Below are positions 7,725 to 16,100 of a stretch of 64,000 nt of DNA, in pieces (within the stretch, counting starts at the first letter, position 1; each line of letters begins with the position of its first letter). This DNA is from 66-474 sp044464225 (GTDB lineage Bacteria; Pseudomonadota; Gammaproteobacteria; Xanthomonadales; Rhodanobacteraceae), in NCBI GenBank assembly GCA_044464225.1, contig JBIQLN010000001.1, positions 310,001 to 374,000 of the forward strand, given 5' to 3'. The notes beneath the pieces are model-generated. The model worked only from the letters and a program-made list of their open reading frames with translations. It had not been told where the DNA came from and did not search any database. A program made the position numbers and the translations under genes.

Positions 7725-8593
7725 GTTCCGCCAAACGCAGGGGACTGGGTTCCCGCGACCTCGACGTGTTGCTGGGCAACCCGGATGGCGAGACGGCCAA
7801 CGACGCGCCCGCGGGCGAAGCGCTGAGCAACCTTCCGGTCGCATCGATCCGCTCCGGCCAATACCAGCCGCGCCACCACTTCGATGAGGCCGCGCTGGAC
7901 GAGCTGGCCGCCTCGATCAAGTCGCAGGGTTTGATCCAGCCGATCGTGGTGCGCGACATCGGGCGCGGCCAATACGAACTGATTGCAGGCGAGCGCCGCT
8001 GGCGCGCGGCGAAGAAGGCTGGCCTCGAAGAAATCCCGGCCGTGGTGCGCGACATTCCCGCGCAGTCGGTGCTGGCGGTCGCGCTGATCGAAAACATCCA
8101 GCGCGAGGAACTCACGGCGTTGGAAGAAGCCCAGGCCCTGCGAAGGTTGATTGACGAATTCAAGTTGAGCCAGCAGCAGGCCGCCGATGCGGTCGGCCGC
8201 TCGCGCGCGGCAGTCGCCAATCTGTTGCGCCTGCTGGAGTTGCCCGAAGCCATCCGGGACCTGCTGGACGACGGCCGCATCGAAATGGGCCACGCGCGTG
8301 CGTTGCTGACCCTGCCCGTCCCGCGCGCCATCGCGCTGGCCGAGAAAGCGGCCGACCGGAGCTGGTCGGTGCGCGAACTGGAAGAGGCGGTGCGCCTGGC
8401 GCAGCTGCCGAAGTCGTCGGGCAAAGGCAAACCGCGCGACATCGACCCCGACATTGCGGCGCTCGAGCGCGAACTTTCGGAAAACCTCGGCACCCGGGTG
8501 GAGATTGCACACGGTCGAGGCGGAAAGGGCAGGTTGACCATCCGCTACCACAGCGCGGACGAACTGGAAGGCATCCTCGAAAAGCTGCGCTGA
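7721..8593 (+). CDS. parB: Chromosome-partitioning protein ParB
   Basis: 290 aa. The N-terminal CTP-binding domain carries GERRWRAAKKAGL and ALIENIQREELTALEEA; the central helix-turn-helix is SQQQAADAVGRSRAAVANLLRLLEL; the C-terminal dimerisation domain ends GRLTIRYHSADELEGILEKL. ParB binds parS and spreads on DNA as a CTP-dependent clamp. It starts inside the parA stop codon (ATGA overlap). No exact parS site (TGTTTCACGTGAAACA type) was found by eye in the window. Confidence 0.97.
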   Translation: MSSAKRRGLGSRDLDVLLGNPDGETANDAPAGEALSNLPVASIRSGQYQPRHHFDEAALDELAASIKSQGLIQPIVVRDIGRGQYELIAGERRWRAAKKAGLEEIPAVVRDIPAQSVLAVALIENIQREELTALEEAQALRRLIDEFKLSQQQAADAVGRSRAAVANLLRLLELPEAIRDLLDDGRIEMGHARALLTLPVPRAIALAEKAADRSWSVRELEEAVRLAQLPKSSGKGKPRDIDPDIAALERELSENLGTRVEIAHGRGGKGRLTIRYHSADELEGILEKLR

Positions 8594-8702
8594 TTCGAAC
8601 CGCGTCGAACCGTACGTAAGCCGCGCCTGCCGGAAGCGGTCTTATGGGGCGATTGGGCCGCGCCGTGGGCCGTTTGCCGCAGGGCAACCCAGATGCAGGA
8701 GG

Positions 8703-9302
8703 ATGTATGCCGATGGATCCACGAGTGATGACGCCACCCTGGTTGCCAGCGCGTCGACAAATCCAGACGTGAACCTGAGGCAACGCCAATTCGATGCACT
8801 GGTGCACGCCCACGCCGGCGACCTGTACCGGTTCGCGTTTTGGCTGTGCGGCGACCGCTCGCGCGCCGAGGACCTGGTCCAGGAAACCATGCTGCGCGCC
8901 TGGCGCGCGCTCGATTCGCTGCAGGATGCGGCAGCAGCCAAGCCGTGGCTGCTCACGATCCTGAGGCGCGAACACGCGCGCGGATTCGAGCGCAAGAGGC
9001 TTGACCTGACCATCCTCGACGATGGACTCAAAGACAGCATTCCCGACGAAGCGGCCGGCGCCGATCCCGAACAGGCGGGCAGCGATGCCGAATTGCGTGA
9101 GGCCATCATGAAACTCGAACCCAAATACCGCGAGCCGCTGCTGATGCAGGTGCTGGGGGGTTTTTCCTGCGAAGAGATCGCGGCGGAACTCGGCGTCAAA
9201 CCCGGCGCGGTCATGACCCAGTTGTTCCGCGCCCGCCACAAACTGCGCAAATCGTTGTCCGGCGACAGCGCCGGCCGGGAGTCCGCCCATGGAATGTCTT
9301 GA
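8703..9302 (+). CDS. ECF RNA polymerase sigma factor
   Basis: 199 aa from ATG 8703. Region 2 is LYRFAFWLCGDRSRAEDLVQETMLRAWRAL; region 4 is LEPKYREPLLMQVLGGFSCEEIAAELGVKPGAVMTQLFRARHKL. This is a sigma-70 family ECF factor of the type widespread in Xanthomonadales. The start is uncertain: the strong AGGAGG at 8697-8702 abuts ATG 8703 with no spacing, and an in-frame GTG at 8769 (MNLRQRQFDAL...) would give a 177-aa protein matching where similarity begins. The next gene, a DUF3379 protein with a membrane segment, overlaps it by 14 bases and is the probable anti-sigma factor. Confidence 0.88.
   Translation: MYADGSTSDDATLVASASTNPDVNLRQRQFDALVHAHAGDLYRFAFWLCGDRSRAEDLVQETMLRAWRALDSLQDAAAAKPWLLTILRREHARGFERKRLDLTILDDGLKDSIPDEAAGADPEQAGSDAELREAIMKLEPKYREPLLMQVLGGFSCEEIAAELGVKPGAVMTQLFRARHKLRKSLSGDSAGRESAHGMS
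8707..8772 (+). CDS. Possible 21-residue leader peptide coupled to the sigma gene
   Basis: A short frame starts at ATG 8707, four bases after an AGGAGG ribosome-binding site, and begins MPMDPRVMTPPWLP. Its stop TGA (8770-8772) overlaps the alternative sigma start GTG (8769-8771) as GTGA. The geometry would allow translational coupling. The peptide may equally be a chance frame over the N-terminus of a sigma factor starting at 8703. Confidence 0.22.
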   Translation: MPMDPRVMTPPWLPARRQIQT

Positions 9303-10026
9303 GTTTCGCCGCCGCCTGGGCGCGGAGCCGGGTTCGCGCGATCCCGATTTCCTTGCGCATCGTGATGGCTGCCACGCCGGCTGCACCGAAAGCTGGTGGC
9401 GCGCGCAACGCTTCGAACGGCAGCTTCAAAACGTCCTGCAGTCGGTCGACGTCCCGGACGATTTGGGCGAACGCGTGCTGCTGGCGCAAGCCACATCGTT
9501 GCGTGGACGTGCGCGCCACCGATGGCAAATCGGATTGGCGCTGGCCGCATCGCTGCTGGTCGCCCTGGTCGTGGCCGGGTACGCGTGGAACGAGCGCGTC
9601 GCGGCCGACGGCGGTCCGCTGGCGGGCATGGCGATCGCGCACGTGCGCAGCGAAGCCTATTCGCTCACCATGATCCGCCCGATTGACGCTGCGCATCTTC
9701 GTCCGGTATTCGCGGAACGGGGCGTCACCCTCCACCGGGCGCCGGCGCACGCCGTCTTCGCGGCCGACTGCAGGATGGGCCCTTACCGCGCGGTGCATCT
9801 GGTGCTGCGCGAGAACGGCAACCCGGTCACCGCCTTGTACGTGGTCGGCCATCGCATAGCCACTGCGCGGGATTTCAGCCGCGCCGGCTGGCAGGGGCGC
9901 GAAGTGCCGATCGGCAATGGCACGCTGGTGCTGCTCGGCAATGACGGCACGGGTTTCGCCGCCGCCGAACGCGCGCTTTCAGGAGCGGTGCTCGGACCGG
10001 TCCGGCAAACGGTCGAGCCGACATGA
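9289..10026 (+). CDS. DUF3379-family membrane protein, probable anti-sigma factor
   Basis: 245 aa. The N-terminus MECLEFRRRLGAEPGSRDPDFLAHRDGCHAGCTESW matches the DUF3379 pattern (EFRRRL plus acidic spacing). It is followed by a cytosolic helix, one membrane segment (IGLALAASLLVALVVAGYAW, about residues 83-102) and a periplasmic domain. The HxxxCxxxC arrangement resembles zinc-containing anti-sigma domains. It overlaps the sigma gene by 14 bases, the usual arrangement for an ECF sigma and its membrane anti-sigma. The triggering signal is unknown. Confidence 0.75.
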   Translation: MECLEFRRRLGAEPGSRDPDFLAHRDGCHAGCTESWWRAQRFERQLQNVLQSVDVPDDLGERVLLAQATSLRGRARHRWQIGLALAASLLVALVVAGYAWNERVAADGGPLAGMAIAHVRSEAYSLTMIRPIDAAHLRPVFAERGVTLHRAPAHAVFAADCRMGPYRAVHLVLRENGNPVTALYVVGHRIATARDFSRAGWQGREVPIGNGTLVLLGNDGTGFAAAERALSGAVLGPVRQTVEPT

Positions 10027-10085
10027 GCAGCAGACGGCCGCGGCATCGGCGATAATCCCCACCCGTCCCACGCAAGGCACCGTCG

Positions 10086-10802
10086 ATGCCCGAGCTTTCC
10101 GTGGTCGTGCCCGTGTTCAACGAGCGCGACAACATCCCGCCGCTGCTCGCCGAAATCGCCGCCGCGCTGCGCGGGCGCATCGACTACGAAGTGGTGTACG
10201 TGGACGATGCGAGTTCCGACGATTCGCTCGAAGTGCTGAAGGCCGAGCGCGCGAAGCACCCCGAGTTGCGAATCGTGCGACACCTCAGGCAAAGCGGCCA
10301 GAGCACCGCGATCCGCAATGGCGTGCGCGCGGCGCGCGGCGCATGGGTCGCCACGCTGGACGGCGATGGCCAGAACGATCCCGCCGACATTCCGAAACTG
10401 CTCGAAGCACGCAAGCAGGCCAACCCAAAGGTGAAACTGTTCGCCGGCTGGCGCACCACCCGCCGCGACAGCTTCAACAAGCGGATCTCCTCGAAGATCG
10501 CCAACGGCGTCCGGTCGCGGATGCTGCGCGATGCGACGCCCGACACCGGCTGCGGCCTGAAATTGTTCGAACGCGAAACCTTTCTCGCCCTGCCCTACTT
10601 CGACCACATGCACCGTTACCTGCCGGCGCTGGTGAAACGCGCGGGCTTCGAAAGCGTCAGCATCCCCGTCGGCCATCGGCCACGTACCCGTGGTGTCTCC
10701 AAGTACGGCATGCTCGACCGCCTGTGGGTGGGCCTCGCCGACCTCCGTGGCGTCGCCTGGCTGATGCGCCGCGCGAAGGTGACCGAAACCGAGGAAATCT
10801 GA
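10086..10802 (+). CDS. Family 2 glycosyltransferase (dolichol-phosphate mannosyltransferase-like)
   Basis: 238 aa. GT-A fold signatures: LSVVVPVFNERDNIPPLL, VYVDDASSDDS and TLDGDGQNDPADI (the DxD-like acidic motif). The pattern matches enzymes that move a sugar from a nucleotide donor to a polyprenyl phosphate. No C-terminal membrane segments are present, so it is a soluble or peripheral member. It lies 59 bases after the anti-sigma gene and may share its transcript. Donor and acceptor cannot be told from sequence. Confidence 0.85.
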   Translation: MPELSVVVPVFNERDNIPPLLAEIAAALRGRIDYEVVYVDDASSDDSLEVLKAERAKHPELRIVRHLRQSGQSTAIRNGVRAARGAWVATLDGDGQNDPADIPKLLEARKQANPKVKLFAGWRTTRRDSFNKRISSKIANGVRSRMLRDATPDTGCGLKLFERETFLALPYFDHMHRYLPALVKRAGFESVSIPVGHRPRTRGVSKYGMLDRLWVGLADLRGVAWLMRRAKVTETEEI

Positions 10803-10863
10803 GCATCGACGGACGGGCCGCCGGCGGGCTCGACATCGTCAAAAGTTTTCGCAACGAGGGAAC

Positions 10864-10890
10864 TGCGGGCTCGCCGGCAGCGAGCCCGCA
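10864..10890. terminator. Strong hairpin after the glycosyltransferase gene
   Basis: TGCGGGCTCG (10864-10873) pairs perfectly with CGAGCCCGCA (10881-10890) around a seven-base loop. It lacks a T tract, so it may be a weak terminator or a transcript-stabilising hairpin. The remaining 189-base gap before the YciI gene shows no coding signal. Confidence 0.4.
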
Positions 10891-10991
10891 ACTCGACGAG
10901 ACGGCGCCAAGGCCTTGTCGAAATGCGCGCGGCTGGCGCGACATGGTGATGAACGAGGGCATCCCGCCCCCGGCCCGCGAGGAGCGTTGCC

Positions 10992-11351
10992 ATGAAATAC
11001 ACGATCCTGATCTTCGATACCCCCGAAACCGCCGCCCGGTTCGACGGTCCCGACGGCGCGCGCTACATGGCGGAATGGCCCCCGTTCATCCGGGCCCTGA
11101 CCGATGCCGGCATCTTCGCCACCGGCGCCGGCCTGCAACCCGCGGGCACGGCCACCACGTTGCGTTTCGACAACGACAAGCGGCACGTGCAGGATGGCCC
11201 CTACGCCGACACCAAGGAACAGTTGGGCGGTTTCTACATGATCGACGTGCCCGATCTCGACGCCGCGCTGGAATGGGCCGCAAGGACGCCGCGATTGCCG
11301 GGACAAGCGTTCGAGGTCCGCCCCAACCTGGCGGCCCCGGAGCCACGATGA
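10992..11351 (+). CDS. YciI-family (DGPF) protein 1 of the ECF42 operon
   Basis: 119 aa. It begins MKYTILIFDTPETAARF and carries the motif VQDGPYADTKEQLGGFYMIDVPDLDAALEWA, the DGPF-type YciI domain: a small ferredoxin-like fold of unknown biochemistry. A GAGGAG ribosome site lies just upstream. It is the first gene of a four-gene unit whose last gene is an ECF42-type sigma factor; DGPF proteins are the known genomic partners of that sigma group. Its stop overlaps the next start (ATGA). Confidence 0.9.
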   Translation: MKYTILIFDTPETAARFDGPDGARYMAEWPPFIRALTDAGIFATGAGLQPAGTATTLRFDNDKRHVQDGPYADTKEQLGGFYMIDVPDLDAALEWAARTPRLPGQAFEVRPNLAAPEPR

Positions 11352-11749
11352 ATGCGCAGGTGCGTCGTGATCCGGTGATCGCCCTGTTCGCTTCCATCAT
11401 CACCATGGACCACGACCCCGCCGTCGCCTTGTTTGCCGCCGTCGCCGCGCACCACGGCCAGGTTTGGGTACCGCGCGATTCGCAGAAGTTCGGTGCGAAC
11501 GCCCTGCGCGTCAACGGCAAGATCTACGCCGCGCTGACGCGCAGGCATCGCCTGCTGGTGAAACTGCCACCCGTGCGCGTCGCGGAATTGCTCGAAAACG
11601 GATGCGCACGACCGATGGAAAGCGGCGGCCGGGTGATGGGTGGCTGGATCACGCTCGCGCCCGACGCTGCCGAGTCGTGGATCCCCCTGTCGAACGAAGC
11701 GCGCACCTTCGTCAACACCGCAACGAAACGCAAAAGGAAACCATCATGA
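11348..11749 (+). CDS. TfoX N-terminal/YjbR-like small protein
   Basis: 133 aa. The segment KFGANALRVNGKIYAAL...RLLVKLPPVRVAELLENG followed by WITLAPDAAESWIPLSNEARTFV resembles the TfoX N-terminal-like domain seen in small stand-alone proteins (FG...LKVNGRVFA...LVVKLP...). Biochemical role unknown. Four-base ATGA overlaps on both sides place it firmly inside the YciI-sigma operon, between the two YciI genes. Confidence 0.6.
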   Translation: MNAQVRRDPVIALFASIITMDHDPAVALFAAVAAHHGQVWVPRDSQKFGANALRVNGKIYAALTRRHRLLVKLPPVRVAELLENGCARPMESGGRVMGGWITLAPDAAESWIPLSNEARTFVNTATKRKRKPS

Positions 11750-12105
11750 ACTTCTCGATCGTGATCCACGACACCGCCGAAGCCTTCGCGCAACGCGAAG
11801 ATCCCGTCCGGCGCGCCGCGTTGTTCGCGCCACTGGGCGCCTACCTCAAGGCCTTGACCGATGCCGGCGTGTTTGTCGGGGGTGCCGGCCTCGAGGCGCC
11901 GGCCACCGCCACCGTGCTGAGCCAGTCCGGCAACACCTGGCAGGTGCAGGACGGTCCCTTCGCCGACACCAAGGAACAGCTCGCCGGGATCATCATCATC
12001 GACGTGCCCGATCGCGAAAGCGCACTGGAATGGGCACGGCAATTTCCGCCGCTGCCGGGCCGCAGGCTCGAGCTGCGCGCGAACCTGGTTCCGCCCGCGG
12101 AATGA
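11746..12105 (+). CDS. YciI-family (DGPF) protein 2 of the ECF42 operon
   Basis: 119 aa, a paralog of the first YciI protein: WQVQDGPFADTKEQLAGIIIIDVPDRESALEWARQFP is shared almost position for position, and both have ALTDAG(I/V)F..GAGL. The start ATG at 11746 overlaps the previous stop and its own stop overlaps the sigma start (ATGA at 12102-12105). Probably arose by tandem duplication within the operon. Confidence 0.9.
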   Translation: MNFSIVIHDTAEAFAQREDPVRRAALFAPLGAYLKALTDAGVFVGGAGLEAPATATVLSQSGNTWQVQDGPFADTKEQLAGIIIIDVPDRESALEWARQFPPLPGRRLELRANLVPPAE

Positions 12106-13325
12106 GCGCGGCCGCACGCGCGGTCGAGCGGGCCGCGCGCGATTCCCGTGCGCGCCTGCTCGCGTTCCTCGCCGCGCGTTCGCACGACCTGGCGGCGGCG
12201 GAAGACGCGCTCGCGGATGCCTTCCGCGCCGCGCTGGAAAACTGGCCCCGCGACGGTGTTCCGGACAAGCCCGAAGCGTGGCTGCTGACGGCGGCACGGC
12301 GGCGGCTGATCGACCTCGCGCGTCACGCGAAGGTGCACGCGCAGGCAACTCCGGAACTCGCGGCCGCGCTGGACGACGCGCAAGTGTTCACGAAAGACCA
12401 CGAACACGCATTTCCGGACGAGCGCCTGAAGCTGCTGTTCGTGTGCGCGCACCCCGCGATCGATGCGGCCGCGCGCACGCCGCTGATGCTGCAGACGGTA
12501 CTGGGGCTGGATGCCGCGCGCATTGCTTCGGCATTCCTGGTCAAGCCCGCCACGATGGGCCAGCGCCTGTCGCGCGCCAAGGTCAAGATCCGTGACGCGG
12601 GCATCGCCTTCGAGGTACCACGCATGGAGGTCCTGCCCGAACGCCTTGACGCGGTGCTGGAGGCGATCTACGCCGCCTACGGCAGCGGCTGGGGCGATAT
12701 CGCCGGCGCCGATCCGTGCCGCAAGGGATTGGCGACCGAGGCCCTGGAGCTCGGCGGGCTGCTGGTGCGGCTGTTGCCGCACGAACCCGAGGCTCTCGGC
12801 CTGTCGGCGTTGATGCTGTATTGCGAATCGCGCCACCGCGCGCGCAGGGGGGCGCACGGGGAATTCGTGCCGTTGAGCGAACAGGACGTGGCGCGGTGGT
12901 CGCAGCCGATGATCGGACAAGCCGATCGCCTGCTGCGCAAGGCGGAACGCATGGGCCGGATCGGCCGCTTCCAGCTCGAAGCCGCGATCCAGTCGGTCCA
13001 TGCGCAACGTGCACGCACCGGCGACACCGATTGGGAATCGATCGCGCTGCTGTACGAGGGACTGGTGCGGATGGCGCCGGCCGTCGGCGCAATGGTTGGC
13101 CGCGCCGCCGCGGCCGCGCAGGCACGCGGCCCGCAAACCGGCTGGTCGCTTTTGCGGCAGATCCCCCCGCAGGCCGTGGTCAGCTACCAGCCGTACTGGG
13201 CGGTGGCTGCGCACTTGCTCGAGCGGCTCGGACGCCATGACGAATCGCGTGCCGCGCGCGAGCGTGCGATCGGACTGTGCGAAGACCCTGCGATGCGCGC
13301 GTTCCTGATGCGCCAACAGGATTGA
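12102..13325 (+). CDS. ECF42-type sigma factor with C-terminal DUF6596 domain
   Basis: 407 aa, about twice the length of an ordinary ECF sigma. Region 2 is degenerate (DSRARLLAFLAARSHDLAAAEDALADAFRAALENWPRDG), region 4 contains ARIASAFLVKPATMGQRLSRAKVKIRDAG, and the 220-residue C-terminal extension (LLPHEPEALGLSALMLYCESRHRARRG...) is the helical TPR-like domain typical of ECF42. These sigmas lack a membrane anti-sigma and are usually linked to DGPF/YciI genes, as here. The extension is thought necessary for activity; the inducing signal is not known. Confidence 0.92.
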   Translation: MSAAARAVERAARDSRARLLAFLAARSHDLAAAEDALADAFRAALENWPRDGVPDKPEAWLLTAARRRLIDLARHAKVHAQATPELAAALDDAQVFTKDHEHAFPDERLKLLFVCAHPAIDAAARTPLMLQTVLGLDAARIASAFLVKPATMGQRLSRAKVKIRDAGIAFEVPRMEVLPERLDAVLEAIYAAYGSGWGDIAGADPCRKGLATEALELGGLLVRLLPHEPEALGLSALMLYCESRHRARRGAHGEFVPLSEQDVARWSQPMIGQADRLLRKAERMGRIGRFQLEAAIQSVHAQRARTGDTDWESIALLYEGLVRMAPAVGAMVGRAAAAAQARGPQTGWSLLRQIPPQAVVSYQPYWAVAAHLLERLGRHDESRAARERAIGLCEDPAMRAFLMRQQD

Positions 13326-13350
13326 CGCATCGGCATCCACGATGCGTTTT
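13326..13350 (+). terminator. Candidate terminator of the YciI-ECF42 operon
   Basis: CGCATC (13326-13331) pairs with GATGCG (13341-13346) over a nine-base loop and is followed by TTTT. It starts directly after the sigma stop codon. The six-pair stem is modest. Confidence 0.5.
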
Positions 13351-13509
13351 GCCACCGCAAGCTGCCGTTTCGTCCCGGCACATTCGCGCGTATCCAGACA
13401 TCCGGATCATGCGCGGCGTTCCTGCCGGTCGAAGGGTTCATTTCGCTGCGCCCCTGATGCACGCTAGCATTCGGGATCGCAGATCGCTTTGCTGCCGCTT
13501 CCATCGTTG

Positions 13510-15363
13510 ATGACCGCATCCGCCCAAGTCGCCGCACCCGCCGCGCCTGACGCAGCCATGCAGGCACGCGCGGTGCTGCGCGACGTGTTCGGCTATGGCG
13601 CCTTCCGCGACCGCCAGCAGGCCATCATCGAACATCTTCTTGCGGGCAACGACGCGCTGGTGTTGATGCCGACCGGCGGCGGCAAGTCGCTGTGCTACCA
13701 GATCCCCGCCTTGCTGCGGGACGGCACCGCGGTCGTGGTCTCGCCGCTGATCGCGCTGATGCAGGACCAGGTGGAAGCGTTGCGCCAGCTCGGCGTGGCG
13801 GCGGCGTTCCTCAATTCCAGCCTGGATGCGCCGGCGCAAAGCGACGTCGAGCGAAGCTTTCTTCGCGGCGAATTGAAGCTGCTGTACGTGGCACCCGAGC
13901 GACTGCTCACGGCGCGCTTCCTCGACCTGCTCGAACGCGCCGAAGTGTCGCTGTTCGCGATCGACGAGGCCCACTGCGTATCGCAATGGGGCCACGATTT
14001 CCGGCCCGAGTACCGCGAGCTCACGGTGCTGCACGAGCGCTTTCCGAATGTGCCGCGGATCGCCCTCACCGCAACCGCCGACGCCCCGACCCGGCGCGAG
14101 ATCGTCGAACGCCTGGCGCTCGGCCAGGCCCGCCAGTTCATCTCCAGCTTCGACCGGCCCAACATCCGCTATCGCATCACGCAGCGCGACCAGCCGCGCC
14201 AGCAATTGAAGGCCTTCCTTGCCGGACACCGCGGGGAATCGGGGATCGTCTATTGCCTGTCGCGGCGCAAGGCCGAGGACACGGCCGCGTGGCTGGTCGA
14301 AGAGGGCATCGAGGCGCTGCCCTACCACGCCGGGCTCGATGCGGCCACGCGTGCCACCAACCAGCAGCGCTTCCTGCGCGAAGACGGCATCGTCATGTGC
14401 GCGACCATCGCGTTCGGCATGGGCATCGACAAGCCGGACGTGCGTTTCGTCGCGCACATGGACCTGCCGAAGAGCCTCGAAGGCTATTACCAGGAAACCG
14501 GGCGCGCCGGGCGTGACGGGTTGCCGGCCGACGCCTGGATGACCTACGGCCTGAGCGATCTCGTGACGCTGGCACAATTCATCCAGCAGTCCGACGCCGA
14601 CGAAGCACGCAAGCGGCTGGAACGCAGCAAGCTCGATGCGCTGCTGGCGTTCGCCGAATCCACCCGCTGCCGCCGCCAGCAACTGCTGGCGTACTTCGGA
14701 GAGACGCTCGAACAACCGTGCGGCAACTGCGACAACTGCCTCGAACCGCCGCCCACGTGGGACGCCACGGAGGCCGCGCAAAAAGCGCTGTCATGCGCGT
14801 ACCGCACCGGGCAGCGGTTCGGCGTCGGCTACCTGATCGACGTGTTGCTCGGCAAGGACAACGAGCGAATCCAGGCGCAGCGCCACGATCACCTTTCCGT
14901 GCACGGCATCGGCACGGAGCTCGACGCGCGGCAATGGCGAGGCGTGTTCCGGCAACTGGTCGCCCGCGGCCTTCTCGGCCCGGACAACGAAGGCTACGGA
15001 ACCCTGCACCTGACCGCAGCCGCGCACCCGGTCCTGCGTGGCGACGAAACCGTCCACCTGCGCCAGGAACCGGACCGCGCGCAGCGGCGTGCCAGCCGCC
15101 GCACCGCCGGCTCGGGCAGCCGCCGCAGCCTGGACATCGCCCCGCACGAGGAACCGCTGTGGAACGCGCTGCGCGATACACGCGCGAAGCTTGCGAAGGA
15201 ACAGGGCGTGCCCGCGTACGTGATCTTCCACGACGCCACCCTGTACGCGATGCTGCGCGAGCGTCCGAAGGATCGGGATGCGCTGGCCGCCATCAGCGGC
15301 GTCGGCGCACGCAAGCTGGAACGCTACGGCGAGCGTTTTCTGGCCGTGCTGCGGGACGCCTGA
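13510..15363 (+). CDS. recQ: ATP-dependent DNA helicase RecQ
   Basis: 617 aa, close to E. coli RecQ (609). 3'-5' helicase for recombination and fork repair. Walker A MPTGGGKSLCYQ, Walker B/DEAH IDEAHCVSQWGHDFRPEY, helicase motif VI GRAGRDG, four zinc cysteines (CRRQQLL...PCGNCDNC), winged-helix RQC region, and a C-terminal HRDC domain (LAAISGVGARKLERYGERFL). ATG 13510 chosen; a TTG 21 bases upstream is in frame. Between the preceding terminator and this start (13351-13509) no gene is seen. Confidence 0.97.
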   Translation: MTASAQVAAPAAPDAAMQARAVLRDVFGYGAFRDRQQAIIEHLLAGNDALVLMPTGGGKSLCYQIPALLRDGTAVVVSPLIALMQDQVEALRQLGVAAAFLNSSLDAPAQSDVERSFLRGELKLLYVAPERLLTARFLDLLERAEVSLFAIDEAHCVSQWGHDFRPEYRELTVLHERFPNVPRIALTATADAPTRREIVERLALGQARQFISSFDRPNIRYRITQRDQPRQQLKAFLAGHRGESGIVYCLSRRKAEDTAAWLVEEGIEALPYHAGLDAATRATNQQRFLREDGIVMCATIAFGMGIDKPDVRFVAHMDLPKSLEGYYQETGRAGRDGLPADAWMTYGLSDLVTLAQFIQQSDADEARKRLERSKLDALLAFAESTRCRRQQLLAYFGETLEQPCGNCDNCLEPPPTWDATEAAQKALSCAYRTGQRFGVGYLIDVLLGKDNERIQAQRHDHLSVHGIGTELDARQWRGVFRQLVARGLLGPDNEGYGTLHLTAAAHPVLRGDETVHLRQEPDRAQRRASRRTAGSGSRRSLDIAPHEEPLWNALRDTRAKLAKEQGVPAYVIFHDATLYAMLRERPKDRDALAAISGVGARKLERYGERFLAVLRDA

Positions 15364-15456
15364 TCGGCAATCCCCTGAAGTTGGACAGGCGCCGACGCGG
15401 GTGGCAAGGACCCGTTCCTGGCGCTGTCACCGCTCGCCATCCCTGGCTCGCTCTCT

Positions 15457-15494
15457 GCTGACGCGTGCACCGCCCCGGCAATGCGCGCGTCAGC
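15457..15494. terminator. Inverted repeat between convergent recQ and rhodanese genes
   Basis: GCTGACGCG (15457-15465) and CGCGTCAGC (15486-15494) are perfect nine-base complements separated by 20 bases, at the meeting point of two convergent genes and overlapping the rhodanese stop. It could act as a bidirectional stop signal, though no T tract is present. Confidence 0.35.
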
Positions 15495-15933
15495 GTCGAC
15501 CCTTCGCCAACGGCAGATCCGCGCGTCGCCACGCATCCAGCCCACCGGCCAGGGTGGCGACGTTTGCGAAACCGGCCTTGACCAGTCGCCGGGCCGCCTT
15601 GCCCGATTCCATGCCGTTCTTGCATACGGTCACGACCTGCAGGTCCTTGGCCTTGGCAAGATCCTTGTTCTCGGGATCGAACTGGCTGGGCGCGACGTGT
15701 TTCGAACCGGTGATGTGGCCCTTCTCGAAATCGGCGATCGCGGACAGGTCGATCACCAGCGGCTCGCCGCGATTGATCATCTGCACCAGCGCGCCGGGTG
15801 TCAGCTCGCGAAAACCACGGAACTGCCGCGACACTTCCAGCGCGATCAGCGCCAGGATGATCACGACGAGCGCCGCCACCAGCAGCACATGGTTGGCGAT
15901 GAAGTGCGGCAGGCGGGTCAGGAACTCGTGCAT
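15490..15933 (-). CDS. Membrane-anchored rhodanese-domain protein (YibN-like)
   Basis: 147 aa. One N-terminal membrane segment (HVLLVAALVVIILALIALEV) followed by a rhodanese domain: LTPGALVQMINRGEPLVIDLS, then the active-site loop VVTVCKNGMESGKAARRL with the catalytic Cys, then LAGGLDAWRRADLPL. It should transfer sulfane sulfur at the inner membrane surface; the physiological acceptor is unknown. The start MHEFL at 15933 resembles YibN; an upstream in-frame start (about 15964) would add a short leader. Confidence 0.85.
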   Translation of the reverse strand: MHEFLTRLPHFIANHVLLVAALVVIILALIALEVSRQFRGFRELTPGALVQMINRGEPLVIDLSAIADFEKGHITGSKHVAPSQFDPENKDLAKAKDLQVVTVCKNGMESGKAARRLVKAGFANVATLAGGLDAWRRADLPLAKGRR

Positions 15934-16100
15934 CGTCTCGGTCTTGATCGGAAATGAACCCGGCATTATCCGGGAATACCGCAAAGGCTGCATCCGGCGC
16001 GGCCGTCGTGGAAAACCGGACCGGCAAGGGCCGCCCCGGACACTTCACCCGACGGGGCCCGGGCAGCGTTCGGTACGCCAGGCGTCATCGGCGATCGCAC

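Noticed and set aside
8693..8728. 11-codon frame before the sigma gene
   Set aside because: Too short, and its start overlaps the ribosome-binding site of the next frame.
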